In this document: piece after piece, positions 1 to 9,628 of the stretch | Position numbering within the stretch: position 1 is the stretch's first letter | Layout of the letters: each line of letters opens with the position of its first letter | Assembly (NCBI RefSeq): GCF_001905145.1 | Contig: NZ_LWLB01000032.1 | Coordinates: 284,622-348,621, forward strand | Reading direction: 5' to 3' | Origin: Nocardiopsis sp. TSRI0078 | GTDB lineage: Bacteria; Actinomycetota; Actinomycetes; Streptosporangiales; Streptosporangiaceae | Length of the DNA stretch: 64,000 bases | Program-made: the position numbers and the translations under genes | Notes under the pieces: generated by a model | Told to the model about the DNA's origin: nothing | What the model saw: only the letters and a program-made list of their open reading frames with translations | The model's database searches: none

Positions 1-38
1 GCACCTACCCGGGCCCCGACTACTACACGCTGGACTGA
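1..38 (+). CDS. C-terminal tail of an upstream gene, possibly deoxyribose-phosphate aldolase
   Basis: The reading frame starting at base 3 reads TYPGPDYYTLD and then a TGA stop, followed after 5 bases by the aldehyde dehydrogenase start. Only eleven residues are visible, so the product cannot be identified from sequence. Its position at the head of a nucleoside-catabolism block, directly before an aldehyde dehydrogenase that could oxidise acetaldehyde, suggests DeoC. That is inference from context. Confidence 0.4.
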   Translation, partial: TYPGPDYYTLD

Positions 39-43
39 GAGCC

Positions 44-1466
<1,423 letters not shown>

Positions 1467-1474
<8 letters not shown>

Positions 1475-2417
1475 ACGGCGCAACACCAGGAGGGCCGCCA
1501 AGGGCGCGGCCGAGGCGGGCGGGGGCACCGGCGGTCCGGCCCCGGCGCGCCTGGCGGTCCGCAAGACCTACAAGCTCTACCTGGGCGGGGCCTTCCCCCG
1601 CTCCGAATCGGGCAGGAGCTACCCCGTGACCTCCGACAGCGGCCGGCACCTGGCCAACGCCTCGCTCGCCTCACGCAAGGACGCCCGCGACGCCGTGTCC
1701 GCGGCGCGCAAGGCCTTCGGCGGCTGGTCGACGCGCACCGCCTACAACCGCGGCCAGATCCTGTACCGGGTCGCCGAGGTGCTGGAGGGCCGCCGCGACC
1801 AGTTCACCGCCCAGGCCGTGGCCGCCCAGGGCCTGTCCCGGGCCGAGGCCGACCGCGTGGTCTCGGCCGCCGTCGACCGGTGGGTGTACTACGCGGGCTG
1901 GACCGACAAGGTCGCCCAGGTGCTCGGCGGCGCCAACCCCGTCTCGGGGCCCTACTACAACCACTCGGCCCCCGAACCCACCGGCGTGGTCGCGGTCCTG
2001 GCGCCCCAGAACGCGCCCCTGCTCGGCCTGACCAGCGTGGTCGCCCCGGTGATCGCCACCGGCAACACCGCCGTCGTGGTCACCTCCGAGACCGCGCCGC
2101 TGGCCGCGATCGACCTGGCCGAGGTGCTCGCCACCTCCGACCTGCCCGGCGGTGTGGTCAACCTGCTCACCGGCCGGGTGCCGGAACTGGGTCCCCACCT
2201 GGCCGCGCACGCCGACGTCAACGCCCTGGACCTGACCGGAGCCGGGGAGCTGGCCGCCGAGTTCGAGAGGGCCGCGGCCACCACCCTCACCCGGGTGCTG
2301 CGCCCCGGTCCCGGGGCCGACGGCGGCGAGGAGGCCTGGCTCGACCCGGACCCGGGCACCGCGCGCATGACCCCCTTCCTGGAGACCAAGACGGTCTGGC
2401 ACCCCGTGGGAATCTAG
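1467..2417 (+). CDS. Truncated aldehyde dehydrogenase-like pseudoenzyme
   Basis: The 316-residue product aligns with the N-terminal, cofactor-binding half of aldehyde dehydrogenases (a VVAVLAPQNAPLL segment in place of IPWNFP, ATGNTAVV, GGVVNLLTG). It then jumps to a short tail ending in ETKTVWHP. It has no ELGGK general-base motif and no catalytic cysteine motif, so it should not be an active dehydrogenase. The frame is intact and codon use matches the neighbours, so it looks maintained rather than decaying. It overlaps the active aldehyde dehydrogenase by 8 bases, implying coupled translation. A structural or regulatory partner of the active enzyme is a reasonable inference. The alternative is an old deletion product that has not yet lost its frame. 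Confidence 0.75.
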
Positions 2418-2450
2418 TGTCCCGGCCGAAACCGTCACTGGTGTGACACA

Positions 2451-2517
2451 CGGGGTTCGACCTGCGCCGATCTCGTACCTATGGCGGGCCTCGGGCGTCG
2501 AACCCCGCCATAAGTAC
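2451..2517 (+). promoter_or_regulatory. Overlapping alternative hairpins upstream of the purine nucleoside phosphorylase gene
   Basis: An 11-bp perfect inverted repeat (CGGGGTTCGAC at 2451-2461 with GTCGAACCCCG at 2497-2507) shares its right arm with a second inverted repeat. The second is GTACCTATGGCGGG at 2475-2488 with CCCGCCATAAGTAC at 2504-2517, 13 of 14 pairs. The two stems cannot form together. They lie 67-133 bases before the gene start. They could be an RNA switch or attenuator, or a DNA operator. No ligand or protein is assigned. Confidence 0.5.
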
Positions 2518-2583
2518 AAGACCACGTGTACCGCACCGGGGCTGTGGACTGCGCGGACACGAACGAACGGAAGAGAGCGCACT

Positions 2584-3381
2584 GTGACTCGCACACCCCA
2601 GGCCGCCGCCGAGGAGGCCGCCGCCGAACTGCGTTCGCGCACCGGAGTGGACGGCTACGACGTCGCCCTGGTCATGGGATCGGGGTGGGCGCCCGCGGCC
2701 GACCTGCTCGGCGCGTCCGGGCACGAGCTGGCCACCGCCGACCTGCCCGGCTTCGTGCCCCCGGCCGTGGAGGGCCACAGCGGCACCCTCCGCAGCATCA
2801 GCGACGGCGAGCGCGACATCCTCGCCTTCCTGGGCCGCACCCACCTGTACGAGGGCCACGGCACCGCCGCGGTCGTGCACGGCGTGCGCACCGCGGTGGC
2901 GGCCGGGGCCAGGACGATCGTGCTGACCAACGCCGCGGGCGGCATCAACCCCGCCTACCCCGTGGGGTCCCCGGTCCTGATCGCCGACCACATCAACATG
3001 ACCGCGCTCTCCCCGCTGACCGGCGCGACCTTCGTCGACCTCACCGAGACCTACGACGCCGGCCTGCGCGAGCTGGCCCGCTCGGTCGATCCCGCCCTGC
3101 CCGAGGGCGTGTACGCGGCCATGCCCGGCCCGCACTTCGAGACCCCCGCCGAGATCCGCATGCTCAGCGCCATGGGCGCCGACCTGGTCGGCATGTCCAC
3201 CGTCCTGGAGGCCATCGCCGCACGCGCGGCGGGCGCCCGGGTCCTGGGCCTGTCCCTGGTCACCAACATCGCGGCCGGACTCCAGGACGCCAACCTCGAC
3301 CACGAGGACGTGCTGGCCACCGGCAGGGAGGCCGCGGGGACCGTCGGCCGACTGCTCGCCGACATCGTCGCCAAGCTGTGA
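2584..3381 (+). CDS. punA: Purine nucleoside phosphorylase
   Basis: This enzyme cleaves purine (deoxy)nucleosides with phosphate to base and (deoxy)ribose 1-phosphate. The 265-residue product has the hallmarks of the trimeric PNP family: VMGSGW phosphate loop, GRTHLYEGHG, TNAAGGINP, the MPGPHFETPAEIRML signature, MGADLVGMSTV and a late TNIAAG segment. The frame is open further upstream. The GTG at 2584 was chosen because GGAAGAG lies 8 bases before it and the protein then has the usual family length. A phosphohexomutase gene follows 17 bases later, which suits the handling of sugar phosphates released by the reaction. The long leader contains two mutually exclusive hairpins. Confidence 0.93.
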   Translation: MTRTPQAAAEEAAAELRSRTGVDGYDVALVMGSGWAPAADLLGASGHELATADLPGFVPPAVEGHSGTLRSISDGERDILAFLGRTHLYEGHGTAAVVHGVRTAVAAGARTIVLTNAAGGINPAYPVGSPVLIADHINMTALSPLTGATFVDLTETYDAGLRELARSVDPALPEGVYAAMPGPHFETPAEIRMLSAMGADLVGMSTVLEAIAARAAGARVLGLSLVTNIAAGLQDANLDHEDVLATGREAAGTVGRLLADIVAKL

Positions 3382-3398
3382 AGGGAGCCGGTTCCCCG

Positions 3399-5075
3399 AT
3401 GACCGCCCACATCCTCGACCAGGCGAGGCGGTGGCTCGCCCAGGACCCCGACCCCGACACCCGCGTGGAGCTGTCGGGGCTGGTGGAGCGCGCCGACCGG
3501 GGTGAGGCCGACGCCCTGGCCGACCTCGCCGGCCGCTTCGGCGCGCGCCTGGAGTTCGGCACCGCCGGTCTGCGCGGCGCGCTCGGGGCCGGACCCAACC
3601 GGATGAACCGCGTGGTGGTCATGCGGGCGGCGGCCGGGATCGCCGCCTGGCTCGGCGACGGTCCCGCGCACGTGGTGATCGGCTACGACGCGCGGCACCG
3701 CTCGGCGGACTTCGCACGCGACAGCGCCGCCGTCCTCACCGGCGCCGGGCACCGGGTGTCCCTGCTGCCCGAGCCCCTGCCCACCCCCGTCCTGGCCTTC
3801 GCCGTGCGCGACCTGGGCGCCGAAGCCGGGATCATGGTCACCGCGAGCCACAACCCGCCGCAGGACAACGGCTACAAGGTCTACGCCGGGGCCGGCAAGG
3901 CGGGCGGCGACGCCGACGCGGGCACGCAGATCGTCTCCCCGGCCGACGCCGAGATCTCCGCCCGGATCGACGCCGCGGGTCCGGTCGGCGACCTGCCCCT
4001 GGGAACGGACTGGACGGTGCTGGGGCAGGGGATCGTGGACCGCTACCTGGACGCGGTCACCGCCCTGGTCCCGCCCGGGGACCGCGACCTGGCCACCACC
4101 TACACCGCCATGCACGGTGTGGGCGGCCGCGTGCTGACGGCGGCGATGGAGCGGGCCGGGTTCCCCCGGCCGTCCGCGGTCGCCGCCCAGTTCGACCCCG
4201 ACCCCGACTTCCCGACCGTGGACTTTCCCAACCCGGAGGAGCCGGGCGCCATGGACATGGCGCTGGCCGCCGGCGCCGCCGACGGCTCGGACCTGGTGAT
4301 CGCCAACGACCCCGACGCCGACCGGCTCGCGCTCGCGGTCCCCGGACACGGGCTGCTCACCGGGAACGAGGTCGGCGGCCTGCTCGCCGAGTACGTGCTG
4401 GACCACACCACCGGGCCCGACCGGGTGGTGGCCACCTCGATCGTCTCCTCCAGCCTGCTCGGCAAGATCGCCCGCGACCGGGGGGTGGGATACGAGGAGA
4501 CCCTCACCGGCTTCAAGTGGCTGGCGCGCGCGGGCGGTCCCGGGCGGCGGCGGGTCTTCGCGTTCGAGGAGGCGCTGGGCTACTGCGTGGGCGGTGACGA
4601 CGGCCGTCCGGTCTCGGACAAGGACGGGATCAGCGCGGCCCTGGTGGCGTCGGCGCTCGCGGCCCGGGCCAGGAGTGGGGGCCGGACCCTGCTCGACCTG
4701 CTCGACGACCAGGCGCGCCGGTACGGGCTGCACCTGAGCGGCCAGCTCTCGGTACGGGTGGAGGACCTCGCGGTCATCTCCGCGGCGATGCGGCGGTTGC
4801 GCGCCGAACCGCCCGCCGCGTTCGGGCCCCTGCGTGTGGCGGGGGTCGACGACTTCGCCGCCGGACATGCGGGTCTGCCGCCGACGGACGCCCTGCGCTT
4901 CCGGTTGGAGGGCAGGGGACGGGTGACGTTGCGTCCTTCGGGGACGGAGCCCAAGCTGAAGGCCTACGTCGAGGTGGTGCTGGATGTGGACGGCGACGTC
5001 GCGGCCACCCGCGCACTGGGCTCGGACCTGCTCGCCGAGCTGATGGCCTCGGTCGCCGAGGTGGTCGGGGATTAG
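3399..5075 (+). CDS. Phosphohexomutase (phosphomannomutase / phosphopentomutase-like)
   Basis: The 558-residue protein belongs to the alpha-D-phosphohexomutase superfamily. The active-site phosphoserine is Ser150 in TASHNPPQDNGYK, the metal loop is NDPDADR with Asp304, and the sugar-phosphate binding loop RPSGTEPKLK lies near the C terminus. The long form with an N-terminal FGTAGLRG motif is the type usually annotated as phosphomannomutase or phosphoglucomutase. It also includes ribose/deoxyribose 1-phosphate mutases (PGM2-like). Because it follows purine nucleoside phosphorylase in an apparent operon, interconversion of pentose 1- and 5-phosphates is an attractive inference. The start ATG has AAGGGAG upstream. 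Transcription probably ends at the hairpin right after the stop. Confidence 0.88.
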   Translation: MTAHILDQARRWLAQDPDPDTRVELSGLVERADRGEADALADLAGRFGARLEFGTAGLRGALGAGPNRMNRVVVMRAAAGIAAWLGDGPAHVVIGYDARHRSADFARDSAAVLTGAGHRVSLLPEPLPTPVLAFAVRDLGAEAGIMVTASHNPPQDNGYKVYAGAGKAGGDADAGTQIVSPADAEISARIDAAGPVGDLPLGTDWTVLGQGIVDRYLDAVTALVPPGDRDLATTYTAMHGVGGRVLTAAMERAGFPRPSAVAAQFDPDPDFPTVDFPNPEEPGAMDMALAAGAADGSDLVIANDPDADRLALAVPGHGLLTGNEVGGLLAEYVLDHTTGPDRVVATSIVSSSLLGKIARDRGVGYEETLTGFKWLARAGGPGRRRVFAFEEALGYCVGGDDGRPVSDKDGISAALVASALAARARSGGRTLLDLLDDQARRYGLHLSGQLSVRVEDLAVISAAMRRLRAEPPAAFGPLRVAGVDDFAAGHAGLPPTDALRFRLEGRGRVTLRPSGTEPKLKAYVEVVLDVDGDVAATRALGSDLLAELMASVAEVVGD

Positions 5076-5083
5076 GGCCTTGG

Positions 5084-5120
5084 GGACGCGTTCCGCGGGC
5101 GGTGCCCGCCGAACGCGTCC
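5084..5120 (+). terminator. Bidirectional hairpin terminator
   Basis: A 17-bp stem with one mismatch (arms 5084-5100 and 5104-5120, 3-nt loop) sits between the convergent phosphohexomutase and Lrp-family genes. It has no clear T run on either side. Its position suggests it ends transcription from both directions. Confidence 0.6.
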
Positions 5121-5608
5121 TACTCCTCGGCGGGTTCCACGACCGGCCGGTGTACGACCTCGTCGATGACGGTGAGCGTCTGGGTGGACGTCACACCCGG
5201 AAGGGACTGCAACCGGGTCAGGATCAGGTCGCGCAGCTGGTTGGTGTTGGCGACGCGGACGAGGAGGACGATGTCCGCCGATCCCACGACGTACCAGCAG
5301 TACTCGATCTCCGGGTAGGAGGACAGGATCTCCCGGTTGGCCCGCCAGTCGGGCTGGCTGCCCGAGATGAGAACGAGCGCGGTGACGCCGAGCCCCATCT
5401 TGGAGTGGTCGGTCACCACGGAGTAGCCGCGGATGACCCCCTCGTCGGTGAGCCGCTTGATCCGGTTGTAGGCCGTCGCCCGGGACACGTTGGCCAGGGC
5501 GGCGATCTCGGTGATCCCGGTCCGCGCGTCCTTGGCGAGGGCGCTCAGGATGGTCTGGTCGGTCGTGTCCGGCCGCCGGCCGTTCCTACGTTGGTCGCCC
5601 ATGGCCAT
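5120..5608 (-). CDS. Lrp/AsnC-family transcriptional regulator, probable BkdR-type
   Basis: This 162-residue protein has the N-terminal winged-helix domain (DQTILSALAKDARTGITEIA, then SRATAYNRIKRL as recognition helix). A C-terminal RAM ligand-binding domain follows (YCWYVVGSADIVLLV, LPGVTSTQT). Lrp/AsnC proteins usually sense amino acids. It is divergent from an operon for a branched-chain-type 2-oxoacid dehydrogenase, the arrangement seen for BkdR in Streptomyces, so local control of that operon is likely. Two in-frame ATGs (5608 and 5602) are possible starts. The 741-bp divergent gap leaves ample room for operators, but I could not pick out a convincing one. Confidence 0.85.
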   Translation of the reverse strand: MAMGDQRRNGRRPDTTDQTILSALAKDARTGITEIAALANVSRATAYNRIKRLTDEGVIRGYSVVTDHSKMGLGVTALVLISGSQPDWRANREILSSYPEIEYCWYVVGSADIVLLVRVANTNQLRDLILTRLQSLPGVTSTQTLTVIDEVVHRPVVEPAEE

Positions 5609-6349
5609 GTGCGTGCTCCTCGTGTGCTCTTGTTTCAGGATGGGCCCCTTGCCGTCGTCATTGACCGGGGCTAACGAACTACCAGGTAAACGTTGTTTCC
5701 GTCCATCGGAATCTCAGCCGGCGAGACCGGGGCCGGGGGCGGGCCGACCGCCGGGGGTGGGGCGGCCGGGGACGGGGGATCGGGGCCCTCGTGCGGGGCC
5801 GACGGGCGGGGGGCGCTTCGGGGTGTCCGACTGTACCCATGGTTGACGCGGCTGGTGGATGGCTGGTTTCCCCGACTGGCGGGTAACTACACCGCGGTAC
5901 TCGGAACGGGACAGAAATTCTCGTCGAGGGGCCACTTGGGGCTTCATGTGTCGTGGATTCCCGGGTTTTCGTCGACGGGATGTTCGAGTCGCCCCGGACA
6001 CGTGCGCCCGGCGTCGAGTGCGCACTATCCGTTGCCCTTCGCTTCCTTTCCGTGACGGCGCGCATCGTGGCGGTGGGCGGGTATGTACCCCCGGTGGTGT
6101 CCTGGGGTTCGTGAGGGTCGGGGGTGGTTCCTATGTGTATAGGCCCGTGTGTCGTTTTCGTGGTTCGCGCGAGGCAGATGCTAGACGATCAGGGACGAAA
6201 CTGGCTTCCTCGTCTCCTTATGTATCAAGTATCCGCTGATATCTAGCGAGAGTGTCGAATATTCTGGAGAATCGGCGTACAGAAGATGACCATCCAGAGC
6301 CCGGCTCGCGCCACCACACGCGGCAGGGCCACGTTGGGAGCCGCTCGAC
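5609..6349. other. Long divergent intergenic region, Lrp gene / 2-oxoacid dehydrogenase operon
   Basis: This is 741 bp without a convincing gene; its reading frames lack the local codon bias. It is less GC-rich near both ends, around 5640-5700 and 6180-6290, where promoters for the divergent genes are expected. It contains a 13-mer, CTGATATCTAGCG at 6236-6248, that recurs at 19033-19045. No confident -35/-10 pair was assigned. Confidence 0.5.
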
Positions 6350-7387
6350 ATGCCAACCCACGAGTCAGCGGGCCGGGGAGCCATCACCGTGGACCACCTG
6401 CCCCCCGACCTCACCCGCGCGCTCTACCGCGACATGAGGACCGCGCGCGACCTGGACACCGAGGCCATCGCCCTGCAGCGCCAGGGCGTCTTCCCCGCCT
6501 ACGTGTCCGTGCGCGGGCAGGAGGCCGCCCAGGTCGCCAGCGCATCGGCACTGGACCCCGCACGCGACTTCGTCTTCCCCACCTACCGCGAGATGGCCTC
6601 GGCCCTGGCCTACGGCGTGGAGATGGTCGGCTACATGGCCACCCACCGCGCCCTGTGGCACGGCGGCCTCTACGACGTCATGGCCTCCCGGTTCGGGGCC
6701 GTCAACGCCGTGGTCGGCGGCCCCGTCCCGCACGCGGTCGGATGGGCCGTGGGCGAGCGGCTGCGCGGGGACGACGGCGTGGCCCTGGCCTACTTCGGCG
6801 ACGGCGCCAGCTCCGAGGGAGACGTCCACGAGGCGATGAACTTCGCGGGGGTCTTCGGAGCCCCCGTGGTCTTCTTCTGCCAGAACAACCAGTGGGCGCT
6901 GTCGGTGCCCAACGAGCGCCAGGTCGCGGGCGGCTCCGTCCGCGCGCGGGCCGAGGGCTACGGCATGCCCGGCGTCCTGGTGGACGGCAACGACGCGGGC
7001 GCGGTCTACGAGGCCACCGCAGAGGCCGTGGCCAGGGCCCGCCGGGGCGAGGGGCCCTCCGTCGTCGAGGCGCTCACCTACCGCGTCGAGCCCCACTCCA
7101 CCTCCGACGACCCCGGCCGCTACCGCGACGACGCCGAGGCCGCGCGCTGGCGCGACCGCGACCCCGTCCGCCTGCTGCGCGAGGCCCTGCTCGCCGCCGG
7201 GCACGCCGACGAGGCCCACCTCGCCGAGGTCGACGCCCGGGCGGCGCGGGAGGCCGAGCGCGTCCGCGACGGCGTGGCCACCGCACCCGAGCCCGACGGC
7301 TCGGACCTGTTCACCCACGTCTTCCGGGAGACCACCGAGGAGCTGACCCGGCAGCGCCGCACCTGGCAGGAAGAGGTCGAGCTGTGA
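6350..7387 (+). CDS. 2-oxoacid dehydrogenase E1 component, alpha subunit
   Basis: E1 alpha binds thiamine diphosphate and, with E1 beta, decarboxylates a 2-oxoacid and reductively acylates a lipoyl group. The 345-residue protein carries the ThDP/Mg motif starting GDGASSEGD at residue 150 and ending in the QNN of FFCQNN. It also has FPTYREM near residue 78 and the phosphorylation-loop-like YRVEPHSTSDDPGRYR. It resembles branched-chain and acetoin dehydrogenase E1 alpha subunits rather than AceE. Its stop overlaps the E1 beta start by 4 bases, so the two are translationally coupled. The exact substrate (branched-chain 2-oxoacid, pyruvate or acetoin) cannot be settled from sequence. The split E2 downstream hints at an Aco-like complex. 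Confidence 0.88.
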   Translation: MPTHESAGRGAITVDHLPPDLTRALYRDMRTARDLDTEAIALQRQGVFPAYVSVRGQEAAQVASASALDPARDFVFPTYREMASALAYGVEMVGYMATHRALWHGGLYDVMASRFGAVNAVVGGPVPHAVGWAVGERLRGDDGVALAYFGDGASSEGDVHEAMNFAGVFGAPVVFFCQNNQWALSVPNERQVAGGSVRARAEGYGMPGVLVDGNDAGAVYEATAEAVARARRGEGPSVVEALTYRVEPHSTSDDPGRYRDDAEAARWRDRDPVRLLREALLAAGHADEAHLAEVDARAAREAERVRDGVATAPEPDGSDLFTHVFRETTEELTRQRRTWQEEVEL

Positions 7388-8403
7388 CCGAGCTGATCGA
7401 ACGCGCCGACACCGCCGCCGACACCCCCGTGGTCGAGCTGTCCATGCAGCAGGCCATCAACCGCGCCCTGCGCGACCTGCTCACCGAGGACTCCGACGTG
7501 CTGGTCTTCGGCGAGGACGTCGGCACCCTGGGCGGGGTCTTCCGCGTCACCGACGGACTCCAGAAGGAGTTCGGCGACAAGCGCGTCTTCGACACCCCCC
7601 TCGCCGAGTCCGCCATCATGGGCATGGCGGTCGGCCTGGCCATGAACGGCTGGAGGCCCGTCCCCGAGCTGCAGTTCGACGGTTTCGCCTATCCCGCGAT
7701 CGACCAGATCGTCAACCAGGTGGCGCGCATGAACTACCGCACCCGCGGCGCGGCCCCCATGCCGATCACCCTGCGGCTGCCCTCCTTCGGCGGCATCCAG
7801 GCGCCCGAGCACCACGGGGAGAGCCTGGAGGCGCTCTTCGCGCACACCCCCGGCCTCAAGGTCGCCGCGCCCTCCGACCCCGCCGACGCCTACAGCCTGC
7901 TGCTGCAGTCGGTGCGCTCCGACGACCCCGTCGTCTACATGGAGCCCAAGTCCCGCTACTGGGACCGCAAGCCCGTCCAGCTGCGCGAGCCCGGCGACCC
8001 CATCGGCACGAGCCGCGTCGTGCGTTCCGGCCGCCACGCCACCCTCATCGCCTGGGGCGCCATGGTGCACCGCTGCGTGCAGGTGGCCGAACTGGCCGCC
8101 GAGGACGGCGTGGACCTGGAGGTGCTGGACCTGCGCTGGCTCAAGCCCATCGACGCCGCCGGACTGGCCGCCTCGGTCTCGCGCACCAGGCGCGCCGTGG
8201 TCGTCCACGAGGCGCCGCTGACCGCCGGGCTCGGCGCGGAGGTCGCCACCCTGGTCACGGAGAACTGCTTCCGTGACCTGGCCGCCCCCGTCCAGCGCGT
8301 CACCGGCTTCGACGTTCCCTACCCCGCGGGTCCCCTGGAGCCGCAGTACCTGCCGACCATCGACCGCGTCCTGCTCGCGGTGCAACGGACCCTGGAGTAC
8401 TAG
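7384..8403 (+). CDS. 2-oxoacid dehydrogenase E1 component, beta subunit
   Basis: The 339-residue beta subunit completes the ThDP site of the heterotetrameric E1. Visible family segments are [36 protein letters not shown] and [18 protein letters not shown] in the N-terminal half. The C-terminal transketolase domain follows, with [20 protein letters not shown] and the ending YLPTIDRVL. The GTG start lies inside the E1 alpha stop region (GTGA overlap). A lipoyl-domain gene follows 7 bases after its stop. No gene for an E3 dihydrolipoamide dehydrogenase occurs in the window, so the complex must borrow E3 from elsewhere. Confidence 0.9.
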   Translation: MTELIERADTAADTPVVELSMQQAINRALRDLLTEDSDVLVFGEDVGTLGGVFRVTDGLQKEFGDKRVFDTPLAESAIMGMAVGLAMNGWRPVPELQFDGFAYPAIDQIVNQVARMNYRTRGAAPMPITLRLPSFGGIQAPEHHGESLEALFAHTPGLKVAAPSDPADAYSLLLQSVRSDDPVVYMEPKSRYWDRKPVQLREPGDPIGTSRVVRSGRHATLIAWGAMVHRCVQVAELAAEDGVDLEVLDLRWLKPIDAAGLAASVSRTRRAVVVHEAPLTAGLGAEVATLVTENCFRDLAAPVQRVTGFDVPYPAGPLEPQYLPTIDRVLLAVQRTLEY

Positions 8404-8410
8404 AGCGACC

Positions 8411-8755
8411 ATGGCACAAGAGAACTTCACCTTCACGCTCCCGGACCTGGGCGAGGGCCTGGTCGAGGCGACCGTCCTGGAGTGGCAGGTCGCCGTGGGC
8501 GACACGGTCGAACGCAACGCGCCCCTGGTGGAGGTGGAGACCACCAAGTCCGCGGTGGTCATCCCCTCGCCCAAGGCGGGCAGGATCGTCGAGCTGCACG
8601 CCGAGGAGGAGCAGGTCGTGCCCGTGGGCGACCCCCTGGTGACCTTCGCGGTCGAGGCCGCGGCCGACGCGCCCCAGGCGGGCATCGTGGGCCGGGTGCC
8701 CGACGAGGAGGCCCGGCCCGCGCGCCGGGTACGGCTCAGGCCCCCGTCGGACTGA
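8411..8755 (+). CDS. Stand-alone lipoyl-domain protein (E2 N-terminal domain only)
   Basis: This 114-residue protein is a single lipoyl domain: [18 protein letters not shown] at the start, the lipoylated lysine Lys46 in [11 protein letters not shown], and a GRIVELH turn. It then has a short basic tail [13 protein letters not shown]. An ordinary E2 would continue with a peripheral subunit-binding domain and a roughly 230-residue acyltransferase core. Neither is present, and the stop is followed by 141 bases of non-coding DNA. The protein can serve as the swinging-arm substrate of E1. The acyltransferase step may fall to the alpha/beta hydrolase encoded next, as in AcoC-type E2 proteins where both parts are fused. 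That pairing is inference. Confidence 0.85.
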   Translation: MAQENFTFTLPDLGEGLVEATVLEWQVAVGDTVERNAPLVEVETTKSAVVIPSPKAGRIVELHAEEEQVVPVGDPLVTFAVEAAADAPQAGIVGRVPDEEARPARRVRLRPPSD

Positions 8756-8806
8756 CGGCCGCACCGGGCCGCCGAGGGTGTCCGTACGGAGGAAGGCACG
8801 AACGTC

Positions 8807-8822
8807 GGCGCCTTCTGGCGCC
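8807..8822 (+). terminator. Short hairpin between lipoyl-protein and hydrolase genes
   Basis: A 6-bp perfect stem, GGCGCC-TTCT-GGCGCC, followed by ATTTT. It is a weak intrinsic terminator or attenuator that could lower expression of the downstream hydrolase relative to the E1 and lipoyl genes. Confidence 0.35.
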
Positions 8823-8896
8823 ATTTTCGGGAGAAATCTCCGAACGGACCTTTGGCGGCCCTCTCACATTCTCCGAAGACAGGGATTGAGGGTTCC

Positions 8897-9628
8897 ATGT
8901 CCGCGAATCTCGTCGGCGACGTGACAATACGCTATGCGGATTTGCATCCGCAGGTTCCCGGGGACGGAGTCCCCGTACTTTTGCTGCACGGTTTCGGTAC
9001 CGACTTCGGTATGAATTGGCGTGCCGCCGGATGGGTCCAGGCCCTGGGAGCGGCCGGGACGCGGGTGATCGGGCCCGACCTGCGCGGCCACGGCGCCAGC
9101 GGCAAACCGACCGACAGCGCTTTCTACCTGCCCGAACACTTCGTCGCCGACCTTGTCGCCATGCTCGACGAGACGGGTGTGGACAAGGTCGACGTGGTCG
9201 GTTACTCGATGGGCTCGCGCCTGGCCTGGGAACTGGCGCTGACCGCGCCCGAACGGGTCAGACGTGTCGTTCTCGGTGGTTTCGGGGCGAAAAACGCCTT
9301 CGACGGAGCGGACCTGTCCGACCCCGGTTCCGGGGACACCCCCTTCGACCTCGTCTACCGCACGGTGGCGGCCCTGCCCGGCAACGACGCCGCCGCGCTG
9401 GCCGCCTGTGCGCGCGCTCAGGCCTCGCGCCCCTTCGACCCGGACCCGCCGCTCACCGGGATCCCCCTGCTGCTGGTCTCGGGCGCCAGGGACGCGCTCG
9501 CCGAGGGGGCGGCCGAGCTCGCCGAGCGCTGCGGCGGCACCCACGTGGAGGTCCCCGGACGCGACCACGCCAACGCCGTCTCCTCCCGGGCCTTCCGGCA
9601 GGCCGTGCTGGACTTCCTCGCGGACTGA
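8897..9628 (+). CDS. Alpha/beta-fold hydrolase, possible acyltransferase half of a split E2
   Basis: The 243-residue product has the alpha/beta hydrolase fold: LLLHGFGTDFGMNWR oxyanion region, DLRGHGASGKP, nucleophile Ser104 in VGYSMGSR, acid Asp199 in SGARDALAEG and catalytic His224 in GRDHAN. The triad is complete. Generic hydrolase function is certain at fold level only. Its place directly after E1 alpha, E1 beta and a free lipoyl domain recalls AcoC, the acetoin dehydrogenase E2 in which a lipoyl domain is fused to an alpha/beta hydrolase domain. Here the two would be separate genes. The ATG was chosen over upstream frame extension because GAGGG precedes it and the conserved domain begins soon after. 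Confidence 0.8.
   Translation: MSANLVGDVTIRYADLHPQVPGDGVPVLLLHGFGTDFGMNWRAAGWVQALGAAGTRVIGPDLRGHGASGKPTDSAFYLPEHFVADLVAMLDETGVDKVDVVGYSMGSRLAWELALTAPERVRRVVLGGFGAKNAFDGADLSDPGSGDTPFDLVYRTVAALPGNDAAALAACARAQASRPFDPDPPLTGIPLLLVSGARDALAEGAAELAERCGGTHVEVPGRDHANAVSSRAFRQAVLDFLAD

Noticed and set aside
2452..2507. tRNA-like T-loop strings (GGTTCGA and TCGAACCCC) before the phosphorylase gene
   Set aside because: No acceptor stem, D arm or anticodon arm can be built around them; the strings are the arms of an inverted repeat.
5859..6239. 126-codon frame in the gap before the E1 alpha gene
   Set aside because: Third positions lack the strong G/C bias of real genes here, and the product is Arg/Gly-rich without any recognisable pattern.
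8411..8755. Frameshift or truncation hiding a full E2 catalytic domain after the lipoyl domain
   Set aside because: No frame in the following 141 bases or overlapping the hydrolase gene encodes an acyltransferase core or subunit-binding domain.
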